NCBI GenBank assembly: GCA_016716625.1
Contig: JADJVJ010000001.1
Span: forward strand, 1,550,001-1,614,000
Source of the DNA: Nostocoides sp.
GTDB taxonomy: Bacteria; Actinomycetota; Actinomycetes; Actinomycetales; Dermatophilaceae
Direction of reading: 5' to 3'
DNA: 64,000 bases
Both the position numbers and the translations under genes were made by a program. The notes under the pieces are model-generated. The model was not told where the DNA came from, searched no databases, and saw only the letters and a list, made by a program, of their open reading frames with translations. Positions 1 through 13,410 of the stretch are shown piece by piece; positions within the stretch are counted from its first letter, which is position 1, and the number at the start of each line of letters is the position of its first letter.

Positions 1-1094
1 AGCAGGTCGCCGATCTCGGCAGCGGCGGCGGTTACGGCACCACCCTTGGAGTTCGGACGGGTGCCGAGCGGCCGGATCCGGTGAAGACCGTGATCTTCGG
101 TGTTCTCGATGATCCGGGCCATGGTCTTGACCGCTTCGAAGGGGTGCCGGCCCACGCTTGTCTCCCCGGAGAGCATCAGGGCGTCGGCGCCGTCGAGGAC
201 CGCGTTGGCGGCATCGGAGGCCTCGGCCCGGGTTGGGCGGGAGTTCTCGACCATGGACTCCAGGACCTGGGTGGCGACAATGACCGGCTTGGCGCGGCGG
301 CGAGCGATCTCACAAGCCCGCTTCTGGACCAGCGGAACCTCCTCGAGCGGGAGTTCGACGCCGAGGTCTCCGCGGGCCACCATGACCCCGTCGAAGGCGC
401 GGATGATCTCGTCGAGGTTCTCCACCGCCTGCGGCTTCTCGATCTTGGCGATGACCGGGAGCCGGATGCCTTCCTCGTCCATGATCGCGTGCACGTCCCG
501 AATGTCCGCGGCGTTGCGAACGAAGGAGAGCGCGACCATGTCCACCCGCAACCGCAGGGCCCAGCGAAGGTCTTCCTTGTCTTTCTCGCTCAGGGCCGGC
601 ACGCTGACGGCCACGCCGGGCAGGTTGATCCCCTTGTTGTTCGAGAGCACTCCGCCCTCGATAACCCGGCAGACCACATCGGTTTCGGTGACGCCGGTGA
701 TGATGAGGGAGAGTTTGCCGTCGTCGATGAGGATCCGGTCGCCGATCGAGACGTCACCGGGCAGTCCCTTGTAGGTGGTCCCGACCTCGTGCACGTCACC
801 GGCGACCTCCCGGGTAGTGATGACGAACTCGGCCCCGGGTTCAAGGTTGACCGGACCGTCGGCAAACCGGCCGGTGCGGATTTTCGGGCCCTGCAGGTCG
901 ACAAGCACCCCGACGGCGCGGCCGACCTCGTCGCTCGCTCGGCGGATGTCCAGGTAGGTCTGCTCGTGGACCGAGTAGTCCCCATGGCTCAGGTTGAGCC
1001 GGGCGACGTCCATCCCGGCCCGGACGAGTTCGCGGATGTTGTCAGCAGTCGACGTGGCAGGTCCGAGGGTGCAGACGATCTTCGCGCGGCGCAT
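1..1094 (-). CDS. pyk: Pyruvate kinase, C-terminus cut by window edge
   Basis: Glycolytic enzyme converting phosphoenolpyruvate and ADP to pyruvate and ATP in the cytoplasm. The frame reads from the ATG at 1094 down to base 1 without a stop, giving about 364 residues of the usual 470-480. Visible signatures are the substrate-binding RLNLSHG at residues 32-38, a PKIRTGRF segment near 75, and the active-site block EKPQAVENLDEI followed by MVARGDLGVELP. The (beta/alpha)8 barrel and B domain are present; the C-terminal regulatory domain lies outside the window. No Shine-Dalgarno precedes the ATG, and a TACACT box ends 8 bases upstream, which suggests a leaderless transcript. It lies 110 bp downstream of gltD in the same orientation. 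Confidence 0.96.
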   Translation of the reverse strand, partial: MRRAKIVCTLGPATSTADNIRELVRAGMDVARLNLSHGDYSVHEQTYLDIRRASDEVGRAVGVLVDLQGPKIRTGRFADGPVNLEPGAEFVITTREVAGDVHEVGTTYKGLPGDVSIGDRILIDDGKLSLIITGVTETDVVCRVIEGGVLSNNKGINLPGVAVSVPALSEKDKEDLRWALRLRVDMVALSFVRNAADIRDVHAIMDEEGIRLPVIAKIEKPQAVENLDEIIRAFDGVMVARGDLGVELPLEEVPLVQKRACEIARRRAKPVIVATQVLESMVENSRPTRAEASDAANAVLDGADALMLSGETSVGRHPFEAVKTMARIIENTEDHGLHRIRPLGTRPNSKGGAVTAAAAEIGDL

Positions 1095-1102
1095 AGCGAC
1101 AC

Positions 1103-1122
1103 AGTGTAGAGCGAAAACGTTT
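1103..1122 (-). promoter_or_regulatory. Candidate leaderless pyk promoter with AAACGTTT palindrome
   Basis: On the minus strand a TACACT hexamer (1103-1108) fits the actinobacterial -10 pattern TAnnnT and ends 8 bases before the pyk ATG. An 8-bp palindrome AAACGTTT (1115-1122) falls in the -10/-35 spacer; a central CG flanked by A/T is typical of LacI-family operators, so a repressor site is possible. No good -35 is visible. Confidence 0.35.
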
Positions 1123-1204
1123 ACCTATCGTGTCCCTTCCCACAACGGACGTGGTTTTCCGCCGTGCGGCGACGGAGGCGCACGCGGGCGCCCTGGCCGA
1201 CCCT

Positions 1205-2657
1205 TCAGACCGTGAGCGGCCGGTCCGTCGGGTTGATGGGACGGGGCAGCCGCGAGGGTTTGCCCATGAGCCAGGAGTCCACTCCGGCTGCGGCCGAACG
1301 CCCCTCGGCGATGGCCCAGACGATGAGCGACTGCCCGCGACCGGCATCTCCGGCGACGAAGACACCCGGCACCGTCGTCATGTAGGAGGCGTCGCGACGA
1401 ACGTTGGAGCGTTCGTCGCGGTCGACCCCGAGCTGATCGAGGAGGCCCTCGCACTGCGGTCCGAGGAAGCCCATGGCAAGCAGCACGAGCTGGGCCGGGA
1501 GTTCGGAGTCGGTGCCCTCGACCTTCTCGAACCCGCTGGCGCCGAGCCGCACTTCGTGCAGCCGAAGCCCCCGGACCCGGCCGTCGGCGTCGCCGAGGAT
1601 GGCGGAGGTGGAGACGGCATACAGGCGCTCGCCGCCCTCCTCGTGCGCGGAGGCGACCCGGAAGATCATGGGATAGGTCGGCCAGGGCGCTCCAGCGGCC
1701 CGCTCCTGGGGCGGCTGCGGCATGATCTCCAGGCTGGTCACCGACCGCGCGCCCTGACGCAGCGCAGTGCCGATGCAGTCGGCGCCGGTGTCCCCGCCAC
1801 CGATGACGATGACGTCTTTTCCGGCGGCGGTAACCTGTCCGGACACCTTCTCCCCGAGCGCGACCCGGTTGGCCGGTGGCAGGAAGTCCATTGCCTGGAC
1901 CACTCCGTCGAGGTCCCGGCCGGGGACCGGCAGATCCCGTGGCACGGTGGCCCCGATGGCGAGCACGACGGCGTCGAACCGGCGGCGGATCTCGGCCGCG
2001 GTGATGTCGACCCCAACGGTGATCCCGGTGCGGAAGCGGGTGCCCTCGGACTTCATCTGACCGATCCGGCGCTCGACGACCGACTTCTCCATCTTGAACT
2101 CGGGGATGCCGTAGCGGAGCAGACCGCCGGGCTGGTCGGCGCGCTCGTAGACCACGACGGTGTGTCCGGCCCGGGTCAACTGCTGCGCGGCCGCGAGTCC
2201 GGCCGGTCCGGAGCCGATGACCGCGACGGTCTTGGCCGAATGCCGGTCCGGCGCCACCGGCTGGATGACCCCGTTGTCCCAGGCCTTGTCGATGATCGTC
2301 ACTTCCACCTGCTTGATCGTCACCGCGGGCTGGTTGATCCCCAGCACGCACGCGGTCTCGCAGGGCGCCGGGCAGAGCCGTCCGGTGAACTCGGGGAAGT
2401 TGTTCGTCGCGTGCAGGCGGTCGATGGCCCCTCGCCAGTCCCCCCGCCAGGCAAGGTCGTTCCACTCGGGGATGAGATTTCCAAGGGGGCAGCCGCTGTG
2501 GCAGAACGGGATTCCGCAGTCCATGCAGCGGCCGGCCTGGCGTTGGAGCTGGCCGACCTCCTGCGCCTCATAGACTTCTTTCCAGTCCTGGAGGCGGATC
2601 GGAACGGGACGCCGAGCGGGCAGTTCGCGCTCGCGGGTGGTGAGAAAGCCGGTCGGG

Positions 2658-2665
<8 letters not shown>
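1205..2665 (-). CDS. gltD: Glutamate synthase, small (beta) subunit
   Basis: NADPH-oxidising subunit of glutamate synthase; it passes electrons through FAD and Fe-S clusters to the large subunit for glutamate formation from glutamine and 2-oxoglutarate. The N-terminal cysteine cluster C47, C50, C55, C59 (CMDCGIPFC...C) for the 4Fe-4S sites is clear, followed by two Rossmann dinucleotide motifs (GSGPAGLAAA near 150 and GGGDTGADC near 295). The chosen GTG at 2665 overlaps the gltB stop by 8 bases (GTGGCTGA), implying translational coupling; the upstream TTG at 2746 would add 27 residues lacking family resemblance. The 486-aa length is normal. Confidence 0.95.
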
Positions 2666-7199
<4,534 letters not shown>

Positions 7200-7363
7200 G
7201 TGCAGACACCGTCCTCGTGGTCGGCGGGCATCGGCCCGGGGCGCAGCAAGGTCAGCGCGGACAGCTCTGGCCACGTGCGAGCGATGCTATCGGAGGCCCC
7301 TGGCGTCTTGCTATCCGGTCGACCCGATCTCACAAGTCGAGACTTCAAGGGGCGGGCGTGCTC

Positions 7364-8200
7364 TCAGCCTCGACGGCCGCAGCGCCGATAGACCCAGATG
7401 CCGAGAAGGAAGACCGCGATCGAGGTCCAGACGTTGAGCCGCTGGCCGAGGATGAGTTCGGCCTCGTCGGTGCGCATCTTCTCGATGATGATCCGGCCGA
7501 TGGGGTAGCCCGCGATGTAGAGGCCGAAGAGTTGCCCGGGCGCCAGTGTGTGGCGGCGGTCCCACCACAACAGGAATGCGGCCAGCGCGAAGACCCAGAT
7601 CATTTCGTAGAGGAAGGTCGGGTGGAAGGTGCCGAGGACGACGCTCTGGCCCGCAGAGTCGAGGACCGCCCGCCCGGCGCCTTGGTCCCACTCGTGGATG
7701 GTCAGGCCCCACGGCAGATCGGTCGGACCGCCGAAGAGTTCGTTGTTGAACCAGTTGCCGATCCGCCCGATGCCCTGGGCGATGGCGACCCCGGGGATCA
7801 CGGCGTCGGCAAAGTCGAGAAACTTCACGCCGTGCCGACGCGATCCGATCCACGCCCCGAGGGCCCCGAGCGCGATGGCCCCCCAGATGCCGAGACCGCC
7901 GTTCCAGATCTTCAGGGCGTCAAGCGGATGTCCGTCCTTGCCCCAGTAGGGGTCAGGGGTGGTGATGACGTGGTAGATCCGTCCGCCGATGATCCCGAAG
8001 ATGACGGCATACACGGCGACATCGAGAACCTGACCCTTCTCCCCGCCGCGAGCGACCAGGCGTCGGCCGCCGAGCCAGATGGCGACCCCGATGCCGGCGA
8101 GGATGCACAGCGCGTAGGCCCGCAGCGGCAGTGGTCCGAGGTGGACCACCGAGGTCGTCGGGCTGGGGATCGTCGCCGCGAGGGAGGGGAGGGAGAGCAC
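7364..8200 (-). CDS. lgt: Prolipoprotein diacylglyceryl transferase
   Basis: Integral membrane enzyme that transfers diacylglyceryl from phosphatidylglycerol to the lipobox cysteine of prolipoproteins, the first step of lipoprotein maturation. The 278-residue protein has about seven membrane segments and the Lgt signature GRIGNWFNNELFGGPTDLPW near residues 145-165, including the essential Arg and Asn. It starts at a GTG only 9 bases after the stop of the upstream DsbA-like gene and ends the trp-thioredoxin-lgt gene string. A plausible client in this window is CtaC, which has a lipobox. Confidence 0.95.
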   Translation of the reverse strand: MLSLPSLAATIPSPTTSVVHLGPLPLRAYALCILAGIGVAIWLGGRRLVARGGEKGQVLDVAVYAVIFGIIGGRIYHVITTPDPYWGKDGHPLDALKIWNGGLGIWGAIALGALGAWIGSRRHGVKFLDFADAVIPGVAIAQGIGRIGNWFNNELFGGPTDLPWGLTIHEWDQGAGRAVLDSAGQSVVLGTFHPTFLYEMIWVFALAAFLLWWDRRHTLAPGQLFGLYIAGYPIGRIIIEKMRTDEAELILGQRLNVWTSIAVFLLGIWVYRRCGRRG

Positions 8201-8209
8201 CTGGCGATG

Positions 8210-8968
8210 CTACTTGCTCGACGTGGCGGCGGCGGCGACAGCCGCGCGCAGCAACTCGGGAGTGGCCAGGACCCGGACGTCGACGAGCTGGCCGTTGATC
8301 CTCACCGAGGGGGTGCCCTCGATCTTGGGGTCCTTCCACGGGGTGGTCGTCCGATCCTCGATGTATGCCGTGAAGCGCCCGTCCGCCACGCAACTCCGCC
8401 AGGCCGACAGTGCCTCACCGGAAAGCCCGGAGGCTCCGGCGATGCCTTCCAGTTCGGCGTCCGACCAGCCCTTGCCCGGGTCGGCGGCCGGGGTGGAGAA
8501 CACGCCGTCGTGGAACGCCTGGAAGGTGCCCTGTTCGGCGGCGCAGACCGCTCCGGCCGCGGCGCGCTGCGAGGCGGTGTTCTTGGCCTGCTCGTCGATG
8601 AACGCCATGACGTGGTAGCCGACGCGGGCCTGCCCGGATTCACCGAGCTCCTTGAACGTCGCGCCGACGGCGCTCTCGAACTCGTGACAGTGCGAGCACT
8701 GGAAGTCCTCGAAGACCTCGACCAGGGGCGCCCCGGCCCTGGGGGTGACCTCGGGGTGCGCGTTGATCGCGCGGGTTCCCTCGAGCAGGTGCTTCGGTGT
8801 CGCGGTTCCCCCCGAGGCGCTCGGCGTCGAGGACTTCGAGGTGAGGATGACCCCGGTGACCGTGCCGACGATGGCGACCAAGGCGACCACGGTGGCGAGG
8901 ACGATCTTGTTGACGCCACCGCGGCCGGTGGAGGCGGCCGCCTCGATCTTTGCCCGACGGTTGCTCAC
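8210..8968 (-). CDS. Membrane-anchored DsbA-like thioredoxin-fold protein (copy 1)
   Basis: Probable extracytoplasmic thiol oxidoreductase. The 252-aa protein has a short basic N-terminus, one membrane segment at about residues 21-43, a linker, then a DsbA/thioredoxin_4 domain with the redox pair C91-S-H-C94 after VEVFEDFQ. Two further cysteines lie in the helical insert (AGAVCAAE and WRSCVADG). It is a tandem paralogue of the next gene upstream: both share the N-terminal KIEA...GRGGVNKI stretch and the VFEDFQC motif, so they arose by duplication. A role in disulfide formation for exported proteins is inferred; the partner oxidase could be the adjacent MauE/DoxX-like protein. Confidence 0.85.
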   Translation of the reverse strand: MSNRRAKIEAAASTGRGGVNKIVLATVVALVAIVGTVTGVILTSKSSTPSASGGTATPKHLLEGTRAINAHPEVTPRAGAPLVEVFEDFQCSHCHEFESAVGATFKELGESGQARVGYHVMAFIDEQAKNTASQRAAAGAVCAAEQGTFQAFHDGVFSTPAADPGKGWSDAELEGIAGASGLSGEALSAWRSCVADGRFTAYIEDRTTTPWKDPKIEGTPSVRINGQLVDVRVLATPELLRAAVAAAATSSK

Positions 8969-8981
8969 TGCGGCCCCGGGG

Positions 8982-9791
8982 TCACTTCGTCGTGGCCGCG
9001 GTGATGGCCTCGGTGAGCTTGGCCGGGTCGTAGGACTTGCCGTCGGCGGCGACGAGCGACTTGAGTTCGATGTCCTTGCCGTTCAGCCGCAGCGTGGGGG
9101 TGCGGGTGACGCCGTCCTTGCCGCTCTGCTCCTCGACGGCGGTGAGGTAGTTCTCGTACTTCTTGGCCTTGACACAGGCGTCCCACGTGGTGAGGGCGGC
9201 CCCGGAGATCCCGGCACCCTCGGCAAACGAGCGCAGCTGGGCATCGCTCCAGCCGTCCCCCTCCTTGGCGGGCTGATTGGCATACACGGCGTCGTGGTAG
9301 GGCTGGAACTTCCCGGCATCGGCCGCGCAGAGCGCCCCAATCCCGGACCGCATCGAGGAGTCGTTGCGGAGGTTGTCATCGAGGAAGGTCTTGATGTGAT
9401 AAACCACCTTGACCTTGCCCTCGGTGCCCAGCTTGGCGATGGTCTCGCCCATGGCGTCCTCGAAGATCTTGCAGGCCGGGCATTGGAAGTCCTCGAAGAC
9501 CTCCAGCGTCGGCGCCCCGGTGACGACCGTGGCGTCGGTGAACGCTGGCAGCCCCTGACCCATCGTCGTGCCAGCCGGGACGGCCTTGCCGCCGGCGGTG
9601 ATCGCGTCGGTGGCGGATCGCTGGTTGAGGATGACCCCGGTGACCACGGCGATGATCGCGACCACGGCCACCACGGTGGCGACGATGATCTTGTTGACGC
9701 CACCGCGGCCCTGCGCGGCGACGGCCTCGATCTTGGCCTTGCGGTCGGTGCCGGCCTGCGGGTTGCGGGGCGGACGCGAGCTCTTGCCCAT
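8982..9791 (-). CDS. Membrane-anchored DsbA-like thioredoxin-fold protein (copy 2)
   Basis: Second of two tandem DsbA-like proteins, 269 aa from the ATG at 9791. It has a basic cytoplasmic tail of about 34 residues, one membrane helix at about 35-56, then a thioredoxin-fold domain with C104-P-A-C107. Redox motifs differ between the copies (CPAC here, CSHC in the downstream copy), which suggests different redox potentials or clients. The long open frame above 9791 overlaps the MauE-like gene in another phase and is not coding. Its start lies 4 bases after the MauE/DoxX stop, so the three genes are probably co-translated. Confidence 0.85.
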   Translation of the reverse strand: MGKSSRPPRNPQAGTDRKAKIEAVAAQGRGGVNKIIVATVVAVVAIIAVVTGVILNQRSATDAITAGGKAVPAGTTMGQGLPAFTDATVVTGAPTLEVFEDFQCPACKIFEDAMGETIAKLGTEGKVKVVYHIKTFLDDNLRNDSSMRSGIGALCAADAGKFQPYHDAVYANQPAKEGDGWSDAQLRSFAEGAGISGAALTTWDACVKAKKYENYLTAVEEQSGKDGVTRTPTLRLNGKDIELKSLVAADGKSYDPAKLTEAITAATTK

Positions 9792-9795
9792 GGTG

Positions 9796-10272
9796 TCAAT
9801 TCTCCTTCGGGGCGCCGAACAGGACGCGGTCAAGTGAGGCCAGTGAGTCCGGACGCCACCAGAGCCACGCGCCACACAGGGCGAGGCCGACGTCACGGGC
9901 AATCTCCTGAGGATACTGCGTGTCTTCTGCGGCGATGGCTCCGCCACCGCCGAAGCAGCCACAGTCGATCGAGAGTCCACGGGCCCACGCCTGGGCGATC
10001 CCGGCGACGAAGACCACCATGAGAAGGGCCCCAGCGGCACCGGCGAACCGGGTGAAGAGCCCGAGGACCAGGAGCACTCCGAGGACGATTTCGAGCCACG
10101 GCAGGATCAGGCCGATCCATCCGGCGAGCTCGAACGGCAGCACGTCAAAGGCCTGGACGGCCCGCTGCGAGGTGAGCGGCTTGCCCACCTTGACCGCACC
10201 GGCATAGATGAGCACCCCGCCGAGGATGAGCCGGGCGAGCAGCCCGATGACGTCCTTGACCCGGCTGCTCAT
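9796..10272 (-). CDS. MauE/DoxX-family membrane protein
   Basis: A 158-aa protein with four predicted membrane segments and the family hallmark LILGGVLIYAGAVKVGKP near the N-terminus. A Cys-Gly-Cys motif (DCGCFGGGG) sits in the loop before the last segment. MauE/DoxX proteins are linked to redox maturation of extracytoplasmic proteins, often beside thioredoxin-fold genes, and this copy directly precedes two DsbA-like proteins. The Cys pair could recycle them, much as DsbB/VKOR does for DsbA; this is inferred from context. Its ATG overlaps the trpA stop by 4 bases (ATGA), tying it to the trp operon. Confidence 0.8.
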   Translation of the reverse strand: MSSRVKDVIGLLARLILGGVLIYAGAVKVGKPLTSQRAVQAFDVLPFELAGWIGLILPWLEIVLGVLLVLGLFTRFAGAAGALLMVVFVAGIAQAWARGLSIDCGCFGGGGAIAAEDTQYPQEIARDVGLALCGAWLWWRPDSLASLDRVLFGAPKEN

Positions 10273-11099
10273 CGCTCTCCCTCTCGGACACCTTCACGGA
10301 CCCCGGCCGCGAGTTGCGCGACCAGTTCGCGCAACGACTCCAGCCGCTGCGAAAGTTCCCCGTCCCCGGCAAGCACGCGGACCAGGGCCGAGCCGACGAT
10401 GACTCCATCCGCGACCCCGGCCAGTTCGGCGGCCTGCTCCCGGGTGGACACTCCCAGCCCGACACAGATCGGCTGCGCGGTCACCTCCCGGGCGCGCCGG
10501 ACGATGTCGTATGCCGCGCCACTCACGCTCGTGCGAGCCCCGGTGACTCCCATCGTCGAGGCGGCGTAGACGAACCCGCGACAGGCCGAGGTGACCACGG
10601 CGAGCCGCTCGGCGGTCGAGGACGGCGCGATGAGGAAGCACCGGTCGAGCCCGTGGGTGTCGCTGGCGGCGAGCCAGTCCTCGGCCTCTTCGGGGATGAG
10701 GTCGGGGGTGATGAGCCCGGCCCCGCCGTGCTCGGCGAGGTCGGCGGCAAACCGGTCGACCCCCCGGCGCAGGATGAGGTTCCAGTAGCTCATGACGAGC
10801 GGCGGGGCGCCGTGGGCCCGGACCGCCGCGGTGGCCCGGAAGACGTCGTCGACGCGGCTGCCGCAGGCCAATGCCGCGGCGGCCGCTGCCTGGATGACCG
10901 GACCGTCCATGAGCGGGTCGCTGTAGGGGACGCCGACCTCGACGATGTCGCAGCCGCCCTCGACGAGGGCGATCATCGCCTCGATCGAGCCCTCAACGCT
11001 CGGGTAGCCGACCGGAAGGTAGCCGATGAGCGCGGCCCGACCCTCGGCACGGCAGCGGGCGAGGACCTCGCCGACCCCTCGGCTGGTGGTGGCGGTCAC
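10269..11099 (-). CDS. trpA: Tryptophan synthase alpha chain
   Basis: Cleaves indole-3-glycerol phosphate to indole and glyceraldehyde 3-phosphate; the indole is channelled to TrpB. The 276-aa TIM-barrel shows the catalytic Glu in IVEVGVPYSDP, the catalytic Asp in GLITPDLIPEE, and phosphate-binding loops TMGVTGAR and CVGLGVST. The GTG start overlaps the trpB stop (GTGA), consistent with stoichiometric translation. One AYD stretch is written with the recurrent GGCATAC word at 10510. Confidence 0.96.
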   Translation of the reverse strand: MTATTSRGVGEVLARCRAEGRAALIGYLPVGYPSVEGSIEAMIALVEGGCDIVEVGVPYSDPLMDGPVIQAAAAAALACGSRVDDVFRATAAVRAHGAPPLVMSYWNLILRRGVDRFAADLAEHGGAGLITPDLIPEEAEDWLAASDTHGLDRCFLIAPSSTAERLAVVTSACRGFVYAASTMGVTGARTSVSGAAYDIVRRAREVTAQPICVGLGVSTREQAAELAGVADGVIVGSALVRVLAGDGELSQRLESLRELVAQLAAGVREGVREGER

Positions 11100-12337
11100 G
11101 ACGTTTCCCCGTCGAGGAGCCCGAAGTAGGTCGCGGCGGTGTGCATGTCCTTGTCGCCGCGCCCGGAAAGGTTGACCAGCAGCAGGGCGTCCGGTCCGAC
11201 CTCGCGGCCGATCTCCATCGCCCCGGCGAGGGCGTGGGCCGACTCCAGCGCCGGGATGATGCCCTCGGTGCGGCAGAGCAGCTGGAAGGCCTCCATGACC
11301 TGCCCGTCGACGGCATACCGGTATTCGGCGCGTCCGGAGTCACGCAACCAGGAGTGCTCCGGCCCCACGCTCGGGTAGTCCAGGCCCGCGGAAATCGAGT
11401 GCGACTCGACGGTCTGGCCGTCCTCGTCCTGCATGAGGTAACTCATCGCCCCATGCAGCACGCCCGGCGAGGCCGAGGCGAACCGGGCCGCGTGCCGCCC
11501 CGACTCCAGCCCCTCTCCGCCGGCTTCGATGCCGATGAGCCGGACGCCGGCATCGGGGACGAAGGCGTGGAAGATGCCCATGGCGTTGGAGCCGCCGCCG
11601 ACACAGGCGATCACGGCGTCGGGCAGTCGTCCGGCCTCAACGAGGATCTGGGAGCGGGCCTCCTCGCCGATGATCTTGTGGAAATCGCGGACCATCTCGG
11701 GGAACGGGTGCGGGCCCGTCACCGTGCCGATGAGGTAGTGCGTGGTGTCCACGTTGGTGACCCAGTCCCGCAACGCCTCGTTGATGGCGTCCTTGAGCGT
11801 GGCGCTGCCGTGCTCGACGGCGACGACCTGGGCGCCGAGCATCTTCATTCGGGCGACGTTGAGGGCCTGGCGTTCGGTGTCGACCTTGCCCATATAGACC
11901 GTGCACTCCAGCCCCATGAGGGCGGCCGCGGTGGCGGTCGCGACGCCGTGTTGGCCCGCCCCGGTTTCGGCGATGACCCGCCTCTTGCCCATCCGCTGGG
12001 TGAGCAGGGCCTGGGCAAGCACGTTGTTGATCTTGTGGGAGCCGGTGTGGTTGAGGTCCTCGCGTTTGAGGAAGACCCGCGCTCCCCCACAGTGCGCGGC
12101 AAACCGCGGCACCTCGGTGAGGATGCTCGGGCGCCCGGTGTAGCTGCGGTGCAGTCGGGCCAGCTCGGCCGCGAACTCGGGGTCCACGGCGGCCTTGAGT
12201 CGGGCCTCGTCGAGCTGTTCCAGGGCCGGCACGAGGGCCTCTGGGACGTAGCGGCCGCCGAACGGTCCGAACCGTCCTGGCCGGGGCGCGGGTGCTTGAG
12301 CAGGCGGGGACGCGGGCGCTTCGGGGTGCTGGCTCAT
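11096..12337 (-). CDS. trpB: Tryptophan synthase beta chain
   Basis: PLP enzyme joining indole and serine to make tryptophan. The 413-aa sequence contains the PLP lysine K102 in HTGSHKINN, the phosphate-binding GGGSNAMG loop and the conserved EAGGEG segment. An approximately 20-residue Pro/Ala-rich N-terminal extension precedes the conserved GRFGPFGGRYVPE, a common actinobacterial feature. Its ATG overlaps the trpC stop (ATGA) and its stop overlaps the trpA GTG, placing it centrally in a tightly coupled trpCBA unit. Confidence 0.97.
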   Translation of the reverse strand: MSQHPEAPASPPAQAPAPRPGRFGPFGGRYVPEALVPALEQLDEARLKAAVDPEFAAELARLHRSYTGRPSILTEVPRFAAHCGGARVFLKREDLNHTGSHKINNVLAQALLTQRMGKRRVIAETGAGQHGVATATAAALMGLECTVYMGKVDTERQALNVARMKMLGAQVVAVEHGSATLKDAINEALRDWVTNVDTTHYLIGTVTGPHPFPEMVRDFHKIIGEEARSQILVEAGRLPDAVIACVGGGSNAMGIFHAFVPDAGVRLIGIEAGGEGLESGRHAARFASASPGVLHGAMSYLMQDEDGQTVESHSISAGLDYPSVGPEHSWLRDSGRAEYRYAVDGQVMEAFQLLCRTEGIIPALESAHALAGAMEIGREVGPDALLLVNLSGRGDKDMHTAATYFGLLDGETS

Positions 12338-13131
12338 GTCCTGATTCCTCTCGGGGCCTCGATGATGGCCCGGGCGGCGGTGACCGGGTCGCCATCACGG
12401 ACCAGGGCCTCGCCGACGAGGACGGCGTCGGCGCCTTCGGCCGCGTACCGGGCGGCATCGAGCGGCCCGGTGATGCCGGACTCGGCGACCGCGATCCGGT
12501 CGGCGGGGATGAGCGGACGGAGTCGCCCGAAGGTGTCCGGGTCGATGTCAAGGGTCTTGAGGTTGCGGGCATTGACTCCAATGACGGTGGCCCCAAGATC
12601 CACCGCCCGCCGGGTCTCCTCCTCGTCGTGGACCTCGACGAGGGCGGTCATCGACAGCGATTCGGTGAGCGCGAGCAGCGGGGCCAGTTCGGCATCGGTG
12701 AGGGCGGCGACGATGAGCAGGATGATGTCCGTGCCGTGGGCGCGGGCCTCAAGGACCTGGTAATCGCTCACCATGAAGTCCTTGCGGAGCACCGGCACGT
12801 CCACGGCCGCGCGGACCGCGTCGAGGTCTGCCAGGCTGCCGCCGAAGCGGCGCTGCTCGGTGAGCACACTCACCGCGCTCGCCCCACCGGCCACGTATGC
12901 CGTGGCGAGGCTGGCGGGGTCGGGGATCTCGGCGAGCGGGCCCTTGCTCGGGCTGGCGCGCTTGACCTCGGCGATGAGCGAGAGCCCCGGCGCGCGCAGC
13001 ATCGCGGCCGCGTCCCGGGCCGGCGGGGCCGCCAGGGCGCGGGCGTGCTGCACGTCGAGCGGATGCTCGGACATGCGGATCTTCAGATCGTCACGGACAC
13101 CCGCGACGATCGTGTCGAGGACGGTGCTCAG
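12334..13131 (-). CDS. trpC: Indole-3-glycerol phosphate synthase (start uncertain)
   Basis: Converts carboxyphenylaminodeoxyribulose phosphate to indole-3-glycerol phosphate. The core LIAEVKRASPSKG, VLRKDFMVSDYQ and AVAESGI motifs are intact. Family N-termini usually read M-S-V-L-D-x-I-x-x-G-V; the matching stretch here begins S-T-V-L-D-T-I-V-A-G-V and is preceded by a CTG at 13131, with no ATG, GTG or TTG nearby. I therefore place the start at CTG 13131 (265 aa), about 14 bases after the HGxxPAAW stop. The first ATG downstream (13074) would remove 19 residues of conserved sequence. Length and position in the trp operon are otherwise normal. Confidence 0.88.
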   Translation of the reverse strand: MSTVLDTIVAGVRDDLKIRMSEHPLDVQHARALAAPPARDAAAMLRAPGLSLIAEVKRASPSKGPLAEIPDPASLATAYVAGGASAVSVLTEQRRFGGSLADLDAVRAAVDVPVLRKDFMVSDYQVLEARAHGTDIILLIVAALTDAELAPLLALTESLSMTALVEVHDEEETRRAVDLGATVIGVNARNLKTLDIDPDTFGRLRPLIPADRIAVAESGITGPLDAARYAAEGADAVLVGEALVRDGDPVTAARAIIEAPRGIRT

Positions 13132-13145
13132 GACGTCGCCCGGCC

Positions 13146-13367
13146 TCAGCGGGCGCTGCCGTTGCTCGCCCGGCCGGCGGCGCCGTAACCCATCTTGGCG
13201 AGGACCGGCCCGGCGATGGCGCCGACCGCGATGATGGCAACCGATACCCAGAGCAGCGGGAAGTTCAGCCACGCCACGGCCAATGAGCCGAGGGCGAACC
13301 CGACGATCAGGATGATGACCGATGTCCAGGCCGCGGTGCTGTGGCCGTGATCCTCGTGGTGCGCCAT
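13146..13367 (-). CDS. HGxxPAAW-family small membrane protein
   Basis: A 73-aa protein with a His-rich N-terminus containing the HGHSTAAW version of the HGxxPAAW motif (residues 7-14), followed by two membrane helices. This small family recurs between the TIGR02234 protein and trpC in actinobacterial trp operons; its biochemical role is unknown. The ATG at 13367 is preceded by a good ribosome site (GAAAGGTC), so I prefer it over the longer frame starting at 13406. Confidence 0.85.
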   Translation of the reverse strand: MAHHEDHGHSTAAWTSVIILIVGFALGSLAVAWLNFPLLWVSVAIIAVGAIAGPVLAKMGYGAAGRASNGSAR

Positions 13368-13410
13368 GGGTTGACCTTTCGGGGGGTGCGCTGGTGTCGC
13401 GACCATTGTG

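Noticed and set aside
81..1109. Long plus-strand open frames opposite pyk
   Set aside because: Antisense shadow; the minus strand encodes a clear pyruvate kinase.
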